Program-made: the position numbers and the translations under genes | The notes under the pieces: model-generated | Seen by the model: only the letters and a program-made list of their open reading frames with translations | Told to the model about the DNA's origin: nothing | Databases searched by the model: none | Origin: Acetatifactor sp. | GTDB lineage: Bacteria > Bacillota > Clostridia > Lachnospirales > Lachnospiraceae | Length of the DNA stretch: 12,245 nucleotides | Direction of reading: 5' to 3' | Assembly: GCA_024699575.1 (NCBI GenBank) | Contig: JAILPF010000515.1 | Location: 1-12,245, forward strand | Shown here: positions 1 through 7,301 of the stretch, one piece after another | How positions within the stretch are numbered: position 1 is the first letter of the stretch | Layout of the letters: every line of letters starts with the position of its first letter

Positions 1-87
1 AAATCTGAGGATAGTAAACAGCCGGGATGCCCGGAGGAGAATCTTAAGGCGATAGAAGATGCCATGAGGTATTTTCAGATGATATAG
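1..87 (+). CDS. 3' end of an unidentified upstream gene (partial)
   Basis: Frame 1 is open from the window edge and ends at TAG 85-87, giving 28 residues that finish in EDAMRYFQMI. The codons look like ordinary coding sequence for this genome, and the frame stops just before the ribosome site of the next gene (AGGGAG, 94-99), which is the expected layout for adjacent genes. Frame 2 stops early and frame 3 at once. The tail is charged and probably helical, but too short to assign to a family. Confidence 0.6.
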   Translation, partial: KSEDSKQPGCPEENLKAIEDAMRYFQMI

Positions 88-112
88 ATATATAGGGAGA
101 ATCGATACGAAA

Positions 113-862
113 ATGTTATATGAATTAACCGATACCTCAAAAGCGGCATGTCTTTTTAAAGATTGGCAGGAAACTTTGATCTATTCCTGCTTACAGAAAG
201 TAATGGGAAAAATCTTTGTTACAAATCCGGAGTCGCCTAAGTCTGCGATGGCATACGTGGGATGCTTTGCCTTTTACGCCGGCGAACCGGATAAAGAACT
301 TGTTAGGAACAAGCCAGAAGGTTTTGTTATTATGACTCCTCAGAATAAAGCCTGGGCAGACTGCATTGAGGAGTGCTTTCCGGAGGCAAGGAAAGTAATC
401 AGGTACGCTATCAAAAAGGAAACAAGGTTTGATAAAGATTTTTTGAGAAACATAGTAACTGAACTGCCTGACGGATATGAGTTAAAAGAGATTGATGAGA
501 GAATCTATGACATATGCATGTCTGATTCGGTGACAAAGGATTTTGTTTCATCTTTTGAGAGCAAAGAAAAATATCTGGAGATCGGAAGAGGCATGGTTAT
601 TATAAAATCCGGTCGAATTGTAGCCGGAGCATCTTCATATACCAGATATAAAGAAGGAATTGAGATAGAGGTTGATACGGTAGAGGAAGAACGTAGAAAA
701 GGGCTTGCGACAATCGTGTGTGCTGCGTTGATCTTACGATGCCTTGATGAAGGATTGTATCCGAGTTGGGATGCCCAGAATATGAATTCGGTTCATCTGG
801 CGCAAAAGCTTGGATATGAATTTGATCATGAATATGTCGCATATGAGGTGCCAGGGGTTTGA
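113..862 (+). CDS. GNAT acetyltransferase, two-part type (GNAT_acetyltran-like)
   Basis: A 249-residue protein whose C-terminal half (about residues 118-245) is a GNAT fold that would use acetyl-CoA. Motif A is visible as VDTVEEERRKGLAT (187-200) with the R-R-K-G-L-A pyrophosphate-binding loop. Motif B is SWDAQNMNSVHLAQKLGY (208-225), where the Asn and Tyr are typical. The N-terminal half (1-115) has no motif I can name. The length and two-part build fit the GNAT_acetyltran group (PF12746 as I recall it), which covers uncharacterised clostridial proteins. The acceptor substrate cannot be read from the sequence. A GGGAG site lies about 13 bases before the ATG, a rather long gap, but there is no better start. 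Two more GNAT genes follow. Confidence 0.85.
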   Translation: MLYELTDTSKAACLFKDWQETLIYSCLQKVMGKIFVTNPESPKSAMAYVGCFAFYAGEPDKELVRNKPEGFVIMTPQNKAWADCIEECFPEARKVIRYAIKKETRFDKDFLRNIVTELPDGYELKEIDERIYDICMSDSVTKDFVSSFESKEKYLEIGRGMVIIKSGRIVAGASSYTRYKEGIEIEVDTVEEERRKGLATIVCAALILRCLDEGLYPSWDAQNMNSVHLAQKLGYEFDHEYVAYEVPGV

Positions 863-938
863 AACCACAACGGTTGTAACGGATTTTAATAAGCAGTATC
901 CAGCAAATGAAAGTGTTGAAAGGTTGATGCAAGGGTAA
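843..938 (+). pseudogene. Coding-like stretch between two GNAT genes, possible gene remnant
   Basis: An open frame starts at ATG 843, inside the end of the first acetyltransferase, and ends at TAA 936-938, one base before the next ATG. It translates to 31 residues, MRCQGFETTTVVTDFNKQYP at the start and ESVERLMQG at the end. Everything after residue 6 fills the 77-base gap between the genes, and its codon and amino-acid make-up looks like the tail of a real protein. It has no ribosome site of its own. It could be the leftover C-terminus of a deleted gene, a small coupled protein, or chance. I do not recognise the family. Confidence 0.3.
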
Positions 939-939
939 A

Positions 940-1425
940 ATGAAGATAGAAAAATTGAATGTACAAAATCTATACGTGTTAACAGAGTTATTTGATTATA
1001 ACAATGTTGAACAAATGATATCGGAATGCACGCGTGATATTGAAAATGAAATCATTGATATTTTTGTTTTATATGACAACGGCATATTGATTGGTGAACT
1101 TCATGTAATGTATGAAAGCAACGATCAAAATTATGCTATGAGGGGAAAAAGGGTATATTTATTTGCGTTCAGGGTACGGGAAGAATATCAAAATAAAGGA
1201 TACGGAACGTTTCTTTTAAAATCAGTATTAAATGCATTGGAGAAGGAAGGCTATAGTGAATTTACTATTGGTGTGGAGGATGATAATTCCAGAGCGTTAC
1301 ATATGTATCATACGTTTGGATTTAATGAAGTATTATTGAGAAAACAAGAAGAGTATCAGGGTGATGCGTATGAGTATAATTTATATTTGAGGAGAGAAAG
1401 CAGATGGTTACATATCAAAGATTAA
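940..1425 (+). CDS. GNAT family N-acetyltransferase
   Basis: A 161-residue single-domain GNAT protein. The central strand and motif A read YLFAFRVREEYQNKGYGTFL (73-92), with the Q-N-K-G-Y-G acetyl-CoA loop at 84-89. Motif B is DDNSRALHMYHTFGF (114-128), with Asn116 and Tyr123 in the usual places. The size is normal for the family. The fold resembles RimI-like and small-molecule acetyltransferases alike, so protein or drug acetylation are both possible. AAGGG at 931-935 sits only 4 bases before the ATG, so initiation may be modest. Its last 22 bases overlap the next gene, suggesting translational coupling. Confidence 0.85.
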   Translation: MKIEKLNVQNLYVLTELFDYNNVEQMISECTRDIENEIIDIFVLYDNGILIGELHVMYESNDQNYAMRGKRVYLFAFRVREEYQNKGYGTFLLKSVLNALEKEGYSEFTIGVEDDNSRALHMYHTFGFNEVLLRKQEEYQGDAYEYNLYLRRESRWLHIKD

Positions 1426-1853
1426 CTGAAAAAGAACTTGATACTTTTATTCAGATGAGAATCAGACAGCTTCGTGAAGAAGGAGCCACAGAAGATATAG
1501 ACTTAGTACCTCATCTGAAGGATTATTATAATCGGCACATGGCGGATGGAACCTTTGTGTCCTGGCTTGCTATGGAGGGTGATAAAATAATAGCTACCAG
1601 CGGCATGTCGTTTGTGGAAAAACCACCTTACTTCGGGTGCCCCAGCGGAAAACTGGGAATTCTTTCAAGCATGTTTACACATCCGGATTACCGACGCAGA
1701 GGGATCGCAAAGGAATTACTCACAAGGGTAGTAAAGGAAGCGAGAGAGTATGGATGTGGAACAGTATGGATTACAGCAGCAGATATGGGAGTGTTGCTGT
1801 ATACGGATTTTGGGTTTGTAAAAAATGGGAAGTTTATGCAATATAAACTGTAA
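1404..1853 (+). CDS. GNAT family N-acetyltransferase
   Basis: A 149-residue GNAT protein. Motif A is SSMFTHPDYRRRGIAKELL (88-106), a canonical R-R-x-G-I-A loop. The C-terminal part, LLYTDFGFVKNGKFMQYKL (131-149), matches the LYxxxGF plus aromatic-Met ending common in this branch. The start lies inside the previous gene (22-base overlap) but is well supported: AGGAGA at 1390-1395 is 8 bases from ATG 1404. Together with 940-1425 it probably forms a coupled pair. The three acetyltransferases share only fold-level motifs, so they look like separate acquisitions rather than recent duplicates. The substrate is unknown. Confidence 0.87.
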   Translation: MVTYQRLTEKELDTFIQMRIRQLREEGATEDIDLVPHLKDYYNRHMADGTFVSWLAMEGDKIIATSGMSFVEKPPYFGCPSGKLGILSSMFTHPDYRRRGIAKELLTRVVKEAREYGCGTVWITAADMGVLLYTDFGFVKNGKFMQYKL

Positions 1854-1857
1854 ATGA

Positions 1858-2058
1858 GGATGCCGGAAGAACTGGCAAGTTCATAGAAGGCAGAGAGGCA
1901 TTCAATATTACTATTTTGAGGAGGGGATACGAACGGTACAAAAGGTTTCTCTACACCTTACGGAGAACTGTGGCTATGACGGAATCGATGCATGGCCGAA
2001 ATTTGATGGTGCTAAGTACGACATTCAGGAAATTTTTGAAAAAATAAGGTTAGAATGA
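1858..2058 (+). pseudogene. Open coding-like frame with no start, probable C-terminal gene remnant
   Basis: The 236-base gap between the third acetyltransferase and the AmmeMemoRadiSam operon holds a frame open for 66 codons, from just after TGA 1855-1857 to TGA 2056-2058. The first half has several Arg and Tyr residues. The second half reads like true protein: GYDGIDAWPKFDGAKYDIQE followed by IFEKIRLE. No ATG, GTG or TTG with a ribosome site begins it. The simplest reading is the surviving 3' part of a gene lost by deletion or frameshift. I could not match it to a family. No clear promoter or terminator was found in the gap, although one must lie around here if the next operon is transcribed on its own. 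Confidence 0.35.
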
Positions 2059-2089
2059 GAACATTTGATTTTTTGGGGGGAGGAAGAAT

Positions 2090-3475
2090 ATGTCAATTTT
2101 AGCTGCTTTTATGGTTCCACACCCGCCCATGATTGTGCCGGAAATCGGGCGGGGAAATGAGAAACAAATTCTGGAAACGACAAAGGCCTATGAACAGGTC
2201 GCTGGGGACATCGCGGCTTTACAGCCGGATACTATCGTGATTCTAAGTCCCCATTCCTTGATGTATGCGGACTATTTCCATATCTCACCAGGATCTGATG
2301 CGAGAGGAAGTTTTGTGCAATTTGGAGCACCTACGGTGAACTTTTCGGAAAGCTACGATACAGAGCTCGTTAAGACCATCTGTACTCTGGCAGATGAGAG
2401 GCATTTTCCGGCAGGAACATTGGGAGAAAAGGACCCAAATCTGGACCATGGAACGATGGTACCTCTCTGGTTTATCCGACAGAAATACGAGGGTGGACAG
2501 ATTGTGCGAATCGGACTGTCCGGATTATCTTTATCTGAGCATTACCGATTCGGTGAAATCATTGCAAAGGCGGTAGCAAATACAGGTAAAAGAGTGGTGC
2601 TGATTGCCAGCGGAGACTTATCTCATAAGCTTCAGACTTATGGGCCCTATGGCTTTGCCAGGGAAGGACCGGAGTATGATAAGCGGATTATGGAAGTATG
2701 CAGCAGGGCGGATTTTGGAGCGTTGCTTGAATTTGACGAGCATTTTCTGGAGAAAGCTGCTGAGTGTGGTCATCGCTCTTTTGTGATTATGGCAGGTGCT
2801 TTTGACGGACTTGGTGTGAAAGCAAAGGCATTATCTCACCAGGATGTCACGGGTGTGGGTTATGGAATCTGTACCTTTTATCCCGGGGAAAGGGATGAAA
2901 GCAGGCATTTCCTAAAGCAGTATGAAGCGAGACTTGAAAAGGAATGTATGGAAAAGGCAGAAGGCAGCGATGAGTATGTAAAGCTTGCGCGGGCAGCAGT
3001 GGAGGCGTGGGTGAGAGGTCGTACAAAGCTGCCGCTACCGGACAATTTACCGCCTGAGATGGTTGTTGGACAAGCCGGGACTTTTGTATCCATTCATAAA
3101 TGTGGACAGCTTCGCGGCTGTATCGGGACGATTGCGCCGACCACAGATAATATTGCAGAGGAAATCGTGCAAAACGCGATCAGTGCATGCTCCAGAGATC
3201 CTAGATTTGATGAAATACAGGAAGAGGAACTGAAATTTCTGGAAATCAGCGTTGATGTTCTGGGTGAAGCGCAGGATATTACTTCCAACGAAGAACTGGA
3301 CGTGAAGAGGTATGGAGTAATTGTAAGTTATGGAACCAAACGAGGTCTACTGCTCCCGAATCTTGACGGAGTTGACACCATCGAGCAGCAGATAAGCATT
3401 GCCAGACAAAAGGGCGGAATACATGAGGACGACCCTTACAAGCTGCAGCGTTTTGAGGTTGTAAGACATTTTTAA
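2090..3475 (+). CDS. AmmeMemoRadiSam system fusion protein: Memo/LigB-like domain + AMMECR1 domain
   Basis: A 461-residue fusion of two of the three AmmeMemoRadiSam parts. Residues 1 to about 265 resemble class III extradiol dioxygenases (LigB) and the related Memo proteins: VPHPPM (His11), LSPHS (His55), LDHG (119-122), SGDLSH (His179) and AECGHRS (Cys226). By position these match the His/His/His/Cys metal site I recall from human MEMO1 (His49, His81, His192, Cys244), so a bound metal is likely. Residues about 290-461 are an AMMECR1 domain with the hallmark LRGCIGT (341-347). The system is widespread in bacteria and archaea, but its chemistry was unknown as far as I am aware. A very strong ribosome site, GGGGGGAGG, lies 6 bases before the ATG. 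The radical SAM partner starts 15 bases after the stop. The fusion suggests a 1:1 complex of both domains. Confidence 0.9.
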   Translation: MSILAAFMVPHPPMIVPEIGRGNEKQILETTKAYEQVAGDIAALQPDTIVILSPHSLMYADYFHISPGSDARGSFVQFGAPTVNFSESYDTELVKTICTLADERHFPAGTLGEKDPNLDHGTMVPLWFIRQKYEGGQIVRIGLSGLSLSEHYRFGEIIAKAVANTGKRVVLIASGDLSHKLQTYGPYGFAREGPEYDKRIMEVCSRADFGALLEFDEHFLEKAAECGHRSFVIMAGAFDGLGVKAKALSHQDVTGVGYGICTFYPGERDESRHFLKQYEARLEKECMEKAEGSDEYVKLARAAVEAWVRGRTKLPLPDNLPPEMVVGQAGTFVSIHKCGQLRGCIGTIAPTTDNIAEEIVQNAISACSRDPRFDEIQEEELKFLEISVDVLGEAQDITSNEELDVKRYGVIVSYGTKRGLLLPNLDGVDTIEQQISIARQKGGIHEDDPYKLQRFEVVRHF

Positions 3476-3490
3476 GCGGGGAGGGAGATT

Positions 3491-4339
3491 ATGGCGAGGT
3501 GTCATGTATGTTTCAGACATTGTGACATAGAGGATGGAACGCTTGGATTCTGCGGAGCGAGACGGGCGGAAAACGGTGAGATAAAGGCGTATAATTACGG
3601 AAAGATTACAAGCCTTGCGCTGGATTCGATTGAGAAGAAACCATTGGCACGTTTCTATCCGGGTAGTCATATTCTTTCCGTAGGTAGCTTCGGATGTAAT
3701 CTCCGCTGCCCTTTTTGTCAGAATTATGAGATATCCTGGTCGGAGGAGACCACATATTTTGCAGAAAATGCAAGAATGTTGAGCCCAAAAGAACTGGTGG
3801 AGCTGGCGCTTGACACAAAAGACCGGGGCAATATCGGAATTGCATTCACCTACAATCAACCCTTAATCGGATATGAATATGTTCGTGACACTGCAAAGCT
3901 TGCAAAAGAGCAGGGTCTGAAAACTGTGTTGGTGACAAATGGAACAGCAGAACTTTCCGTTCTGGAGGAACTGGCACCGTATATTGATGCTATGAATATT
4001 GATTTAAAGGATTTTACGGATGCCTATTACAGTAAGGTCTTAGGTGGCAGCAGGAAACAGGTGATGCGTTTTATAGAGGAAGCAATGAAGTATGCCCATG
4101 TAGAGCTGACGACACTGATTGTACCCGGTGAAAACGACAGCGAAGAAGAGATTCGCGAGCTGTCCCGGTGGGTTGGAAATCTGAAAAACCCGGATGGGGA
4201 GGGTGTTCCCTTGCACATCACAAGATTTTTCCCACAGTTTCACATGACAGATCGTGAGGCAACGGATGTAAAGAAGGTTTATCATCTAGCGGATATCGCA
4301 AGGAAAAATGTAAAGTATGTATATATCGGGAATTGTTGA
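3491..4339 (+). CDS. amrS: AmmeMemoRadiSam system radical SAM enzyme (PflA-like)
   Basis: A 282-residue radical SAM protein. The [4Fe-4S]/SAM motif is GCNLRCPFC, with Cys69, Cys73 and Cys76. The N-terminus carries extra cysteines at 4, 7, 11 and 21, which could bind a second metal or cluster. The early part (GARRAENGEIKAYNYGKITS) and DAMNIDLKDF are typical of pyruvate formate-lyase activase-like proteins of this system. The motif normally written YNEP or YTEP reads YNQP here (Gln123). That Glu is thought to contact the SAM amino group, so the change is notable. The protein ends at YVYIGNC, without the longer Cys-rich tail seen in some relatives. It lies 15 bases behind the fusion gene with a GGGAGGGAG ribosome site, so both are co-transcribed. 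The substrate is unknown; a peptide or small molecule shared with the partner domains is an inference. Confidence 0.9.
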   Translation: MARCHVCFRHCDIEDGTLGFCGARRAENGEIKAYNYGKITSLALDSIEKKPLARFYPGSHILSVGSFGCNLRCPFCQNYEISWSEETTYFAENARMLSPKELVELALDTKDRGNIGIAFTYNQPLIGYEYVRDTAKLAKEQGLKTVLVTNGTAELSVLEELAPYIDAMNIDLKDFTDAYYSKVLGGSRKQVMRFIEEAMKYAHVELTTLIVPGENDSEEEIRELSRWVGNLKNPDGEGVPLHITRFFPQFHMTDREATDVKKVYHLADIARKNVKYVYIGNC

Positions 4340-4378
4340 AAAAAGGACCGATGAGTATAGAGAAAAAGGAGAACAAAT

Positions 4379-5428
4379 ATGAAAAAAATAACACTGACCA
4401 AATACACGGATTTTATTGTGGATGAGACCACCAAGCTTTTGAATATCGATTCCCCGACAGGGTACACAGAAGAAGCTGCCAATTGGGTAAAAGAAGAATT
4501 TACAAAGCTTGGATTTCAGGCAACCCTTACCAATAAAGGTGGAGTGATTGTGGACCTGACCGGCGGGGACAAAATGAATGGACTGCTTCTGGAAGCACAT
4601 ACAGATACTCTTGGTGGAATGGTTGCCACAATCAAAGGCAATGGAAGACTGCAGCTTACGAACCTCGGAGGAATGAATCCAAACAATGCCGAGACAGAAA
4701 ACGTAAGAGTTGTCACAAAATTTGACGGCGTGTATGAGGGAACCTTCCAGCTCAATAATGCGTCTATACATGTGAACGGCGATTATAATGATACCAAGAG
4801 AACCTGGGAAAACAGTGAAGTAGTGCTGGATGAGGACGTGAAGACCAAGGAAGATACAGAAAAGCTTGGAATTTCTGTCGGTGATATCGTATGTTTTGAG
4901 CCTAATGTGCGGGTAACCAAGTCAGGGTATATCAAATCCAGATTCTTGGATGACAAGCTCAGTGTAGGAATCCTGCTGGGACTTGCCAAGTACATAAAAG
5001 AGAAAAAGGTTACGCCAAAGAGAGCACTTTACGCGCATATCACAGTGTTTGAAGAGGTAGGTCACGGCGGATGCGGCAATGTCCCTGAAGGTTGTACAGA
5101 GGCAATCTCTGTGGACATGGGATGCGTGGGAGAAGGACTTACCTGCACAGAAAAACAGGTATCCATCTGTGCCAAGGACAGTGGGGGTCCTTACAGCTAT
5201 CCTGTTGTTCAGGGACTTGTGGCAGCAGCTAAAGAGAGCGGTGCGGATTATGCCATTGACATTTATCCCCATTATGGAAGTGATGTGGAGGCAACTCTTG
5301 GTGCCGGAAGTGATTTAAAGCATGGACTTATCGGAGCCGGTGTTTATGCTTCCCACGGCTATGAGAGGAGCCATAGAGATGGCGCGGAGAATGTATTACG
5401 ATTATTGATTCAATATGCGTTAGGATAA
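4379..5428 (+). CDS. M42 family metalloaminopeptidase
   Basis: A 349-residue cytoplasmic aminopeptidase of the M42 (glutamyl aminopeptidase/TET) family, usual length 340-360. Expected dinuclear metal-site residues are visible: AHTDTLGG (His74, Asp76), RFLDDKLS (Asp191, bridging), FEEVGHGG (catalytic Glu225 and ligand Glu226), SVDMGC (Asp246) and ERSHRDG (His332). Related enzymes form large tetrahedral shells that trim short peptides. There is no signal peptide. The start is clear: AAGGAG at 4366-4371 is 7 bases before the ATG. Only 39 bases with no terminator separate it from the radical SAM gene, so it is probably the third gene of that operon. The M20/M28 families were considered, but the HTD, DD, EE and SVDMG set fits M42 better. 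Confidence 0.92.
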   Translation: MKKITLTKYTDFIVDETTKLLNIDSPTGYTEEAANWVKEEFTKLGFQATLTNKGGVIVDLTGGDKMNGLLLEAHTDTLGGMVATIKGNGRLQLTNLGGMNPNNAETENVRVVTKFDGVYEGTFQLNNASIHVNGDYNDTKRTWENSEVVLDEDVKTKEDTEKLGISVGDIVCFEPNVRVTKSGYIKSRFLDDKLSVGILLGLAKYIKEKKVTPKRALYAHITVFEEVGHGGCGNVPEGCTEAISVDMGCVGEGLTCTEKQVSICAKDSGGPYSYPVVQGLVAAAKESGADYAIDIYPHYGSDVEATLGAGSDLKHGLIGAGVYASHGYERSHRDGAENVLRLLIQYALG

Positions 5429-5449
5429 GATTCCGCTTATACTTTTATT
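5424..5449 (+). terminator. Weak possible terminator after the M42 gene
   Basis: A short stem ATAAG/CTTAT around the loop ATTCCG lies right at the stop codon and is followed by the T-rich run ACTTTTATTTTA. The stem is only 5 pairs and A/T-rich, so this may be a leaky end or no terminator at all. Its position, before the strong promoter of the chemotaxis gene, is where one would be expected. Confidence 0.3.
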
Positions 5450-5513
5450 TTATAATTATGAAATAGACTCAGATGAAGAGGATGTCAAATTGTCTGAAAA
5501 GTCGTGCATATAA

Positions 5514-5542
5514 TTGACGAATAAACAATAATAATGTATAAT
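5514..5542 (+). promoter_or_regulatory. Sigma-A promoter of the chemotaxis receptor gene
   Basis: TTGACG (5514-5519) and TATAAT (5537-5542) are separated by exactly 17 bases, with an A-rich spacer. Only one base differs from the consensus hexamers. Transcription would begin near 5549, giving a leader of roughly 37 bases, too short for a riboswitch. A second TATAAT at 5509-5514 overlaps the -35 box but has no correctly spaced partner. The promoter is of the housekeeping type, not the flagellar sigma-28 type often seen for chemotaxis genes. Confidence 0.75.
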
Positions 5543-5572
5543 GATGAATAATAAACAAACAATTTTATAGAT

Positions 5573-5577
5573 GGAGG
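5573..5577 (+). promoter_or_regulatory. Ribosome binding site that sets the receptor start at 5586
   Basis: GGAGG lies 8 bases before ATG 5586. The earlier in-frame ATG at 5571 has no Shine-Dalgarno sequence before it (only A/T-rich DNA) and itself overlaps this site, so 5586 is the better start. Confidence 0.75.
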
Positions 5578-5585
5578 ATTTTGGT

Positions 5586-7301
5586 ATGGGGCGTGAGCAA
5601 AACGAAGCAAAAACTCAGAAACGTATCGGTATTACCGTTAGAACTATGGGTCCAATTCTTTTGATCATATTCTTTATGGTGTTCAGTACCATATTTTCCA
5701 TCAATAAGGTGCAAAGTCTGGTCAAGGAAGTGACGATTCTCAAGGAAGAGACCATTGTAGTAAAGAATTTGTCGGAGCAGATTCGTTATGAGGTAGTACA
5801 TACAGCGGAAATCTTCACGGACATTTCTGCCACATGCGAGGAAGATGGCTTTGCAGACGCGGAAGAATCCAAAGCGAATTTTTATAGTGCAATCGAACAG
5901 CTAAAGCAGACAGATCCGGTTTACGCAAGCGACTGGGAAGATAAGAAAAAACAATATGATGATTTCTATGCACTTTGTACGGAAATGGCAAAGACCTATA
6001 TCGCATCGGGAACCAAAGCCGGAAACGAAGTGATGGAAAAGGTGGATCCGATTACTGATGCACTCAGTTCCAGTGTGGATGGTGCATCCAACGCCATGAG
6101 TGAGAGAACCAATACTCAGTTGGCCGATATTTCTGCAGATAGTTTTTCCATCGTAAATATTATTACAATCACCTCAGTGGTAAACATTTTACTTGCTGTC
6201 TGGATTGGACTTGTAGTACGTAATAAGGTGATTATACCGGTCAAGAGTGTTTCTGCATCCCTGATGCAGTTATCGGAGAGGGATCTTACTGGTGAGGAGA
6301 TTGTACTCAAACAAAACGATGAAATTTCAGATTTGACAGCTGCGTATAATGCACTGCGTGGTTCCCTCAGAAGGATTATGGAACGTTTGTCAAATACATC
6401 TGAAAGTCTGGAAGAAAAAACTGATCTAATGACGTCTCATTCCGATGCAATACTCCAGAACGTTACGGAGATTACAGAATCCATTAATGGAGTGACAAAC
6501 GTAGCGGGAGAGCAGGCTGCCGATATCGAAAAATCCATGAATGAAGTGGAGGGACTCAGCGATATTGCTGTTCAGAATGCTAAGACATCACAGAACCTTT
6601 CACAGGCAAGTAACCAGATTTCTTCAGCAAGTGATCATGGCAACAAAGTTTTGGATGGGCTGTACGCTGTGACCAAAGAGAGCGAAGTTGCATTTGCGGA
6701 AATCTTTGACAGTATCGAAAAAATCAAGAATTCTACGGTCAAAATCGGTGAAGCTTCCAATATGATTGAGAGTATTGCAGCACAGACCAATCTCCTCTCA
6801 TTGAACGCTTCCATCGAGGCCGCAAGAGCAGGAGAGATGGGAAGAGGCTTCGCGGTAGTTGCTGATGAAATCAGAAAGCTTTCCGATGAATCTACAGAGA
6901 GTGTAAACGAAATCAACAAAATGCTGGATGAGTTGCAGGAAAATGTTGATTATGCCAATAACCAGAGTGAGAATGTCAAGAAAGCAGTTGAAAAGCAGGT
7001 ACATGGTGTGGAGGATACCAGAAGCAGTTATAAAGAGATAGCAGATAACCTGACTGTTATCAACGACGAGATTCATAACCTCAGCCAGGTAAGTGGGTCT
7101 ATGACTGACAGCTGCAAGACAGTTTCGCATTCCATGGAGCATATTGCAAGCTCAGCGGAAGAAAATGCAGCAACAACGGAAGAAACAAATGCTGCTATTG
7201 AAGAAGTTCTTTCCATGACGGAACAGATTACCAGTGGTTCCGGTGAAATCAAAGAAAAAGCAGATGAATTGCAGGAGATTGTTAAATTATACTGTTTGTA
7301 G
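5586..7301 (+). CDS. Methyl-accepting chemotaxis protein (transmembrane receptor)
   Basis: A 571-residue membrane chemoreceptor, numbered from ATG 5586. Residues 1-20 are a short basic cytoplasmic start. Membrane segment 1 is about 20-40 ([18 protein letters not shown]). An outside sensing region, about 41-182, is predicted helical and fits the four-helix-bundle type. Membrane segment 2 is about 183-210. A HAMP linker (about 211-260) follows, then a long coiled-coil signalling domain. The signalling tip is plain: [20 protein letters not shown], followed by [16 protein letters not shown], the part that contacts CheA and CheW. Several Glu/Gln-rich helix turns could be methylated. The tail ends [11 protein letters not shown], with no CheR-docking pentapeptide. 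No ligand can be deduced. It is a single-gene unit with its own promoter and terminator. No che or flagellar gene is in the window. Confidence 0.93.
   Translation: MGREQNEAKTQKRIGITVRTMGPILLIIFFMVFSTIFSINKVQSLVKEVTILKEETIVVKNLSEQIRYEVVHTAEIFTDISATCEEDGFADAEESKANFYSAIEQLKQTDPVYASDWEDKKKQYDDFYALCTEMAKTYIASGTKAGNEVMEKVDPITDALSSSVDGASNAMSERTNTQLADISADSFSIVNIITITSVVNILLAVWIGLVVRNKVIIPVKSVSASLMQLSERDLTGEEIVLKQNDEISDLTAAYNALRGSLRRIMERLSNTSESLEEKTDLMTSHSDAILQNVTEITESINGVTNVAGEQAADIEKSMNEVEGLSDIAVQNAKTSQNLSQASNQISSASDHGNKVLDGLYAVTKESEVAFAEIFDSIEKIKNSTVKIGEASNMIESIAAQTNLLSLNASIEAARAGEMGRGFAVVADEIRKLSDESTESVNEINKMLDELQENVDYANNQSENVKKAVEKQVHGVEDTRSSYKEIADNLTVINDEIHNLSQVSGSMTDSCKTVSHSMEHIASSAEENAATTEETNAAIEEVLSMTEQITSGSGEIKEKADELQEIVKLYCL

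Noticed and set aside
867..877. Short palindrome ACAAC-G-GTTGT as a possible operator
   Set aside because: Only 5 pairs around one base, no promoter nearby and no second copy; chance is likely.
600..932. 110-codon open frame on the minus strand
   Set aside because: It is antisense to the motif-bearing half of the first acetyltransferase, with no ribosome site.
3347..3859. 170-codon open frame on the minus strand
   Set aside because: It lies across the end of the AMMECR1 domain and the start of the radical SAM gene, both strongly supported on the plus strand. It has no ribosome site and no recognisable motif.
4286..4771. 161-codon open frame on the minus strand
   Set aside because: It is antisense to the well-supported M42 peptidase, with a composition typical of a mirror frame.
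5509..5514. Second TATAAT as an alternative -10 box
   Set aside because: The only -35-like hexamers upstream give spacings of 13 or 19 bases, while the TTGACG/TATAAT pair at 5514-5542 has the ideal 17.
5571..5585. ATG 5571 as start of the chemotaxis receptor
   Set aside because: There is no Shine-Dalgarno before it. GGAGG 5573-5577 lies inside and points to ATG 5586.
5543..5585. Possible riboswitch in the chemoreceptor leader
   Set aside because: The predicted leader is about 37 bases, A/T-rich and without stable stems, too short for known riboswitch classes.
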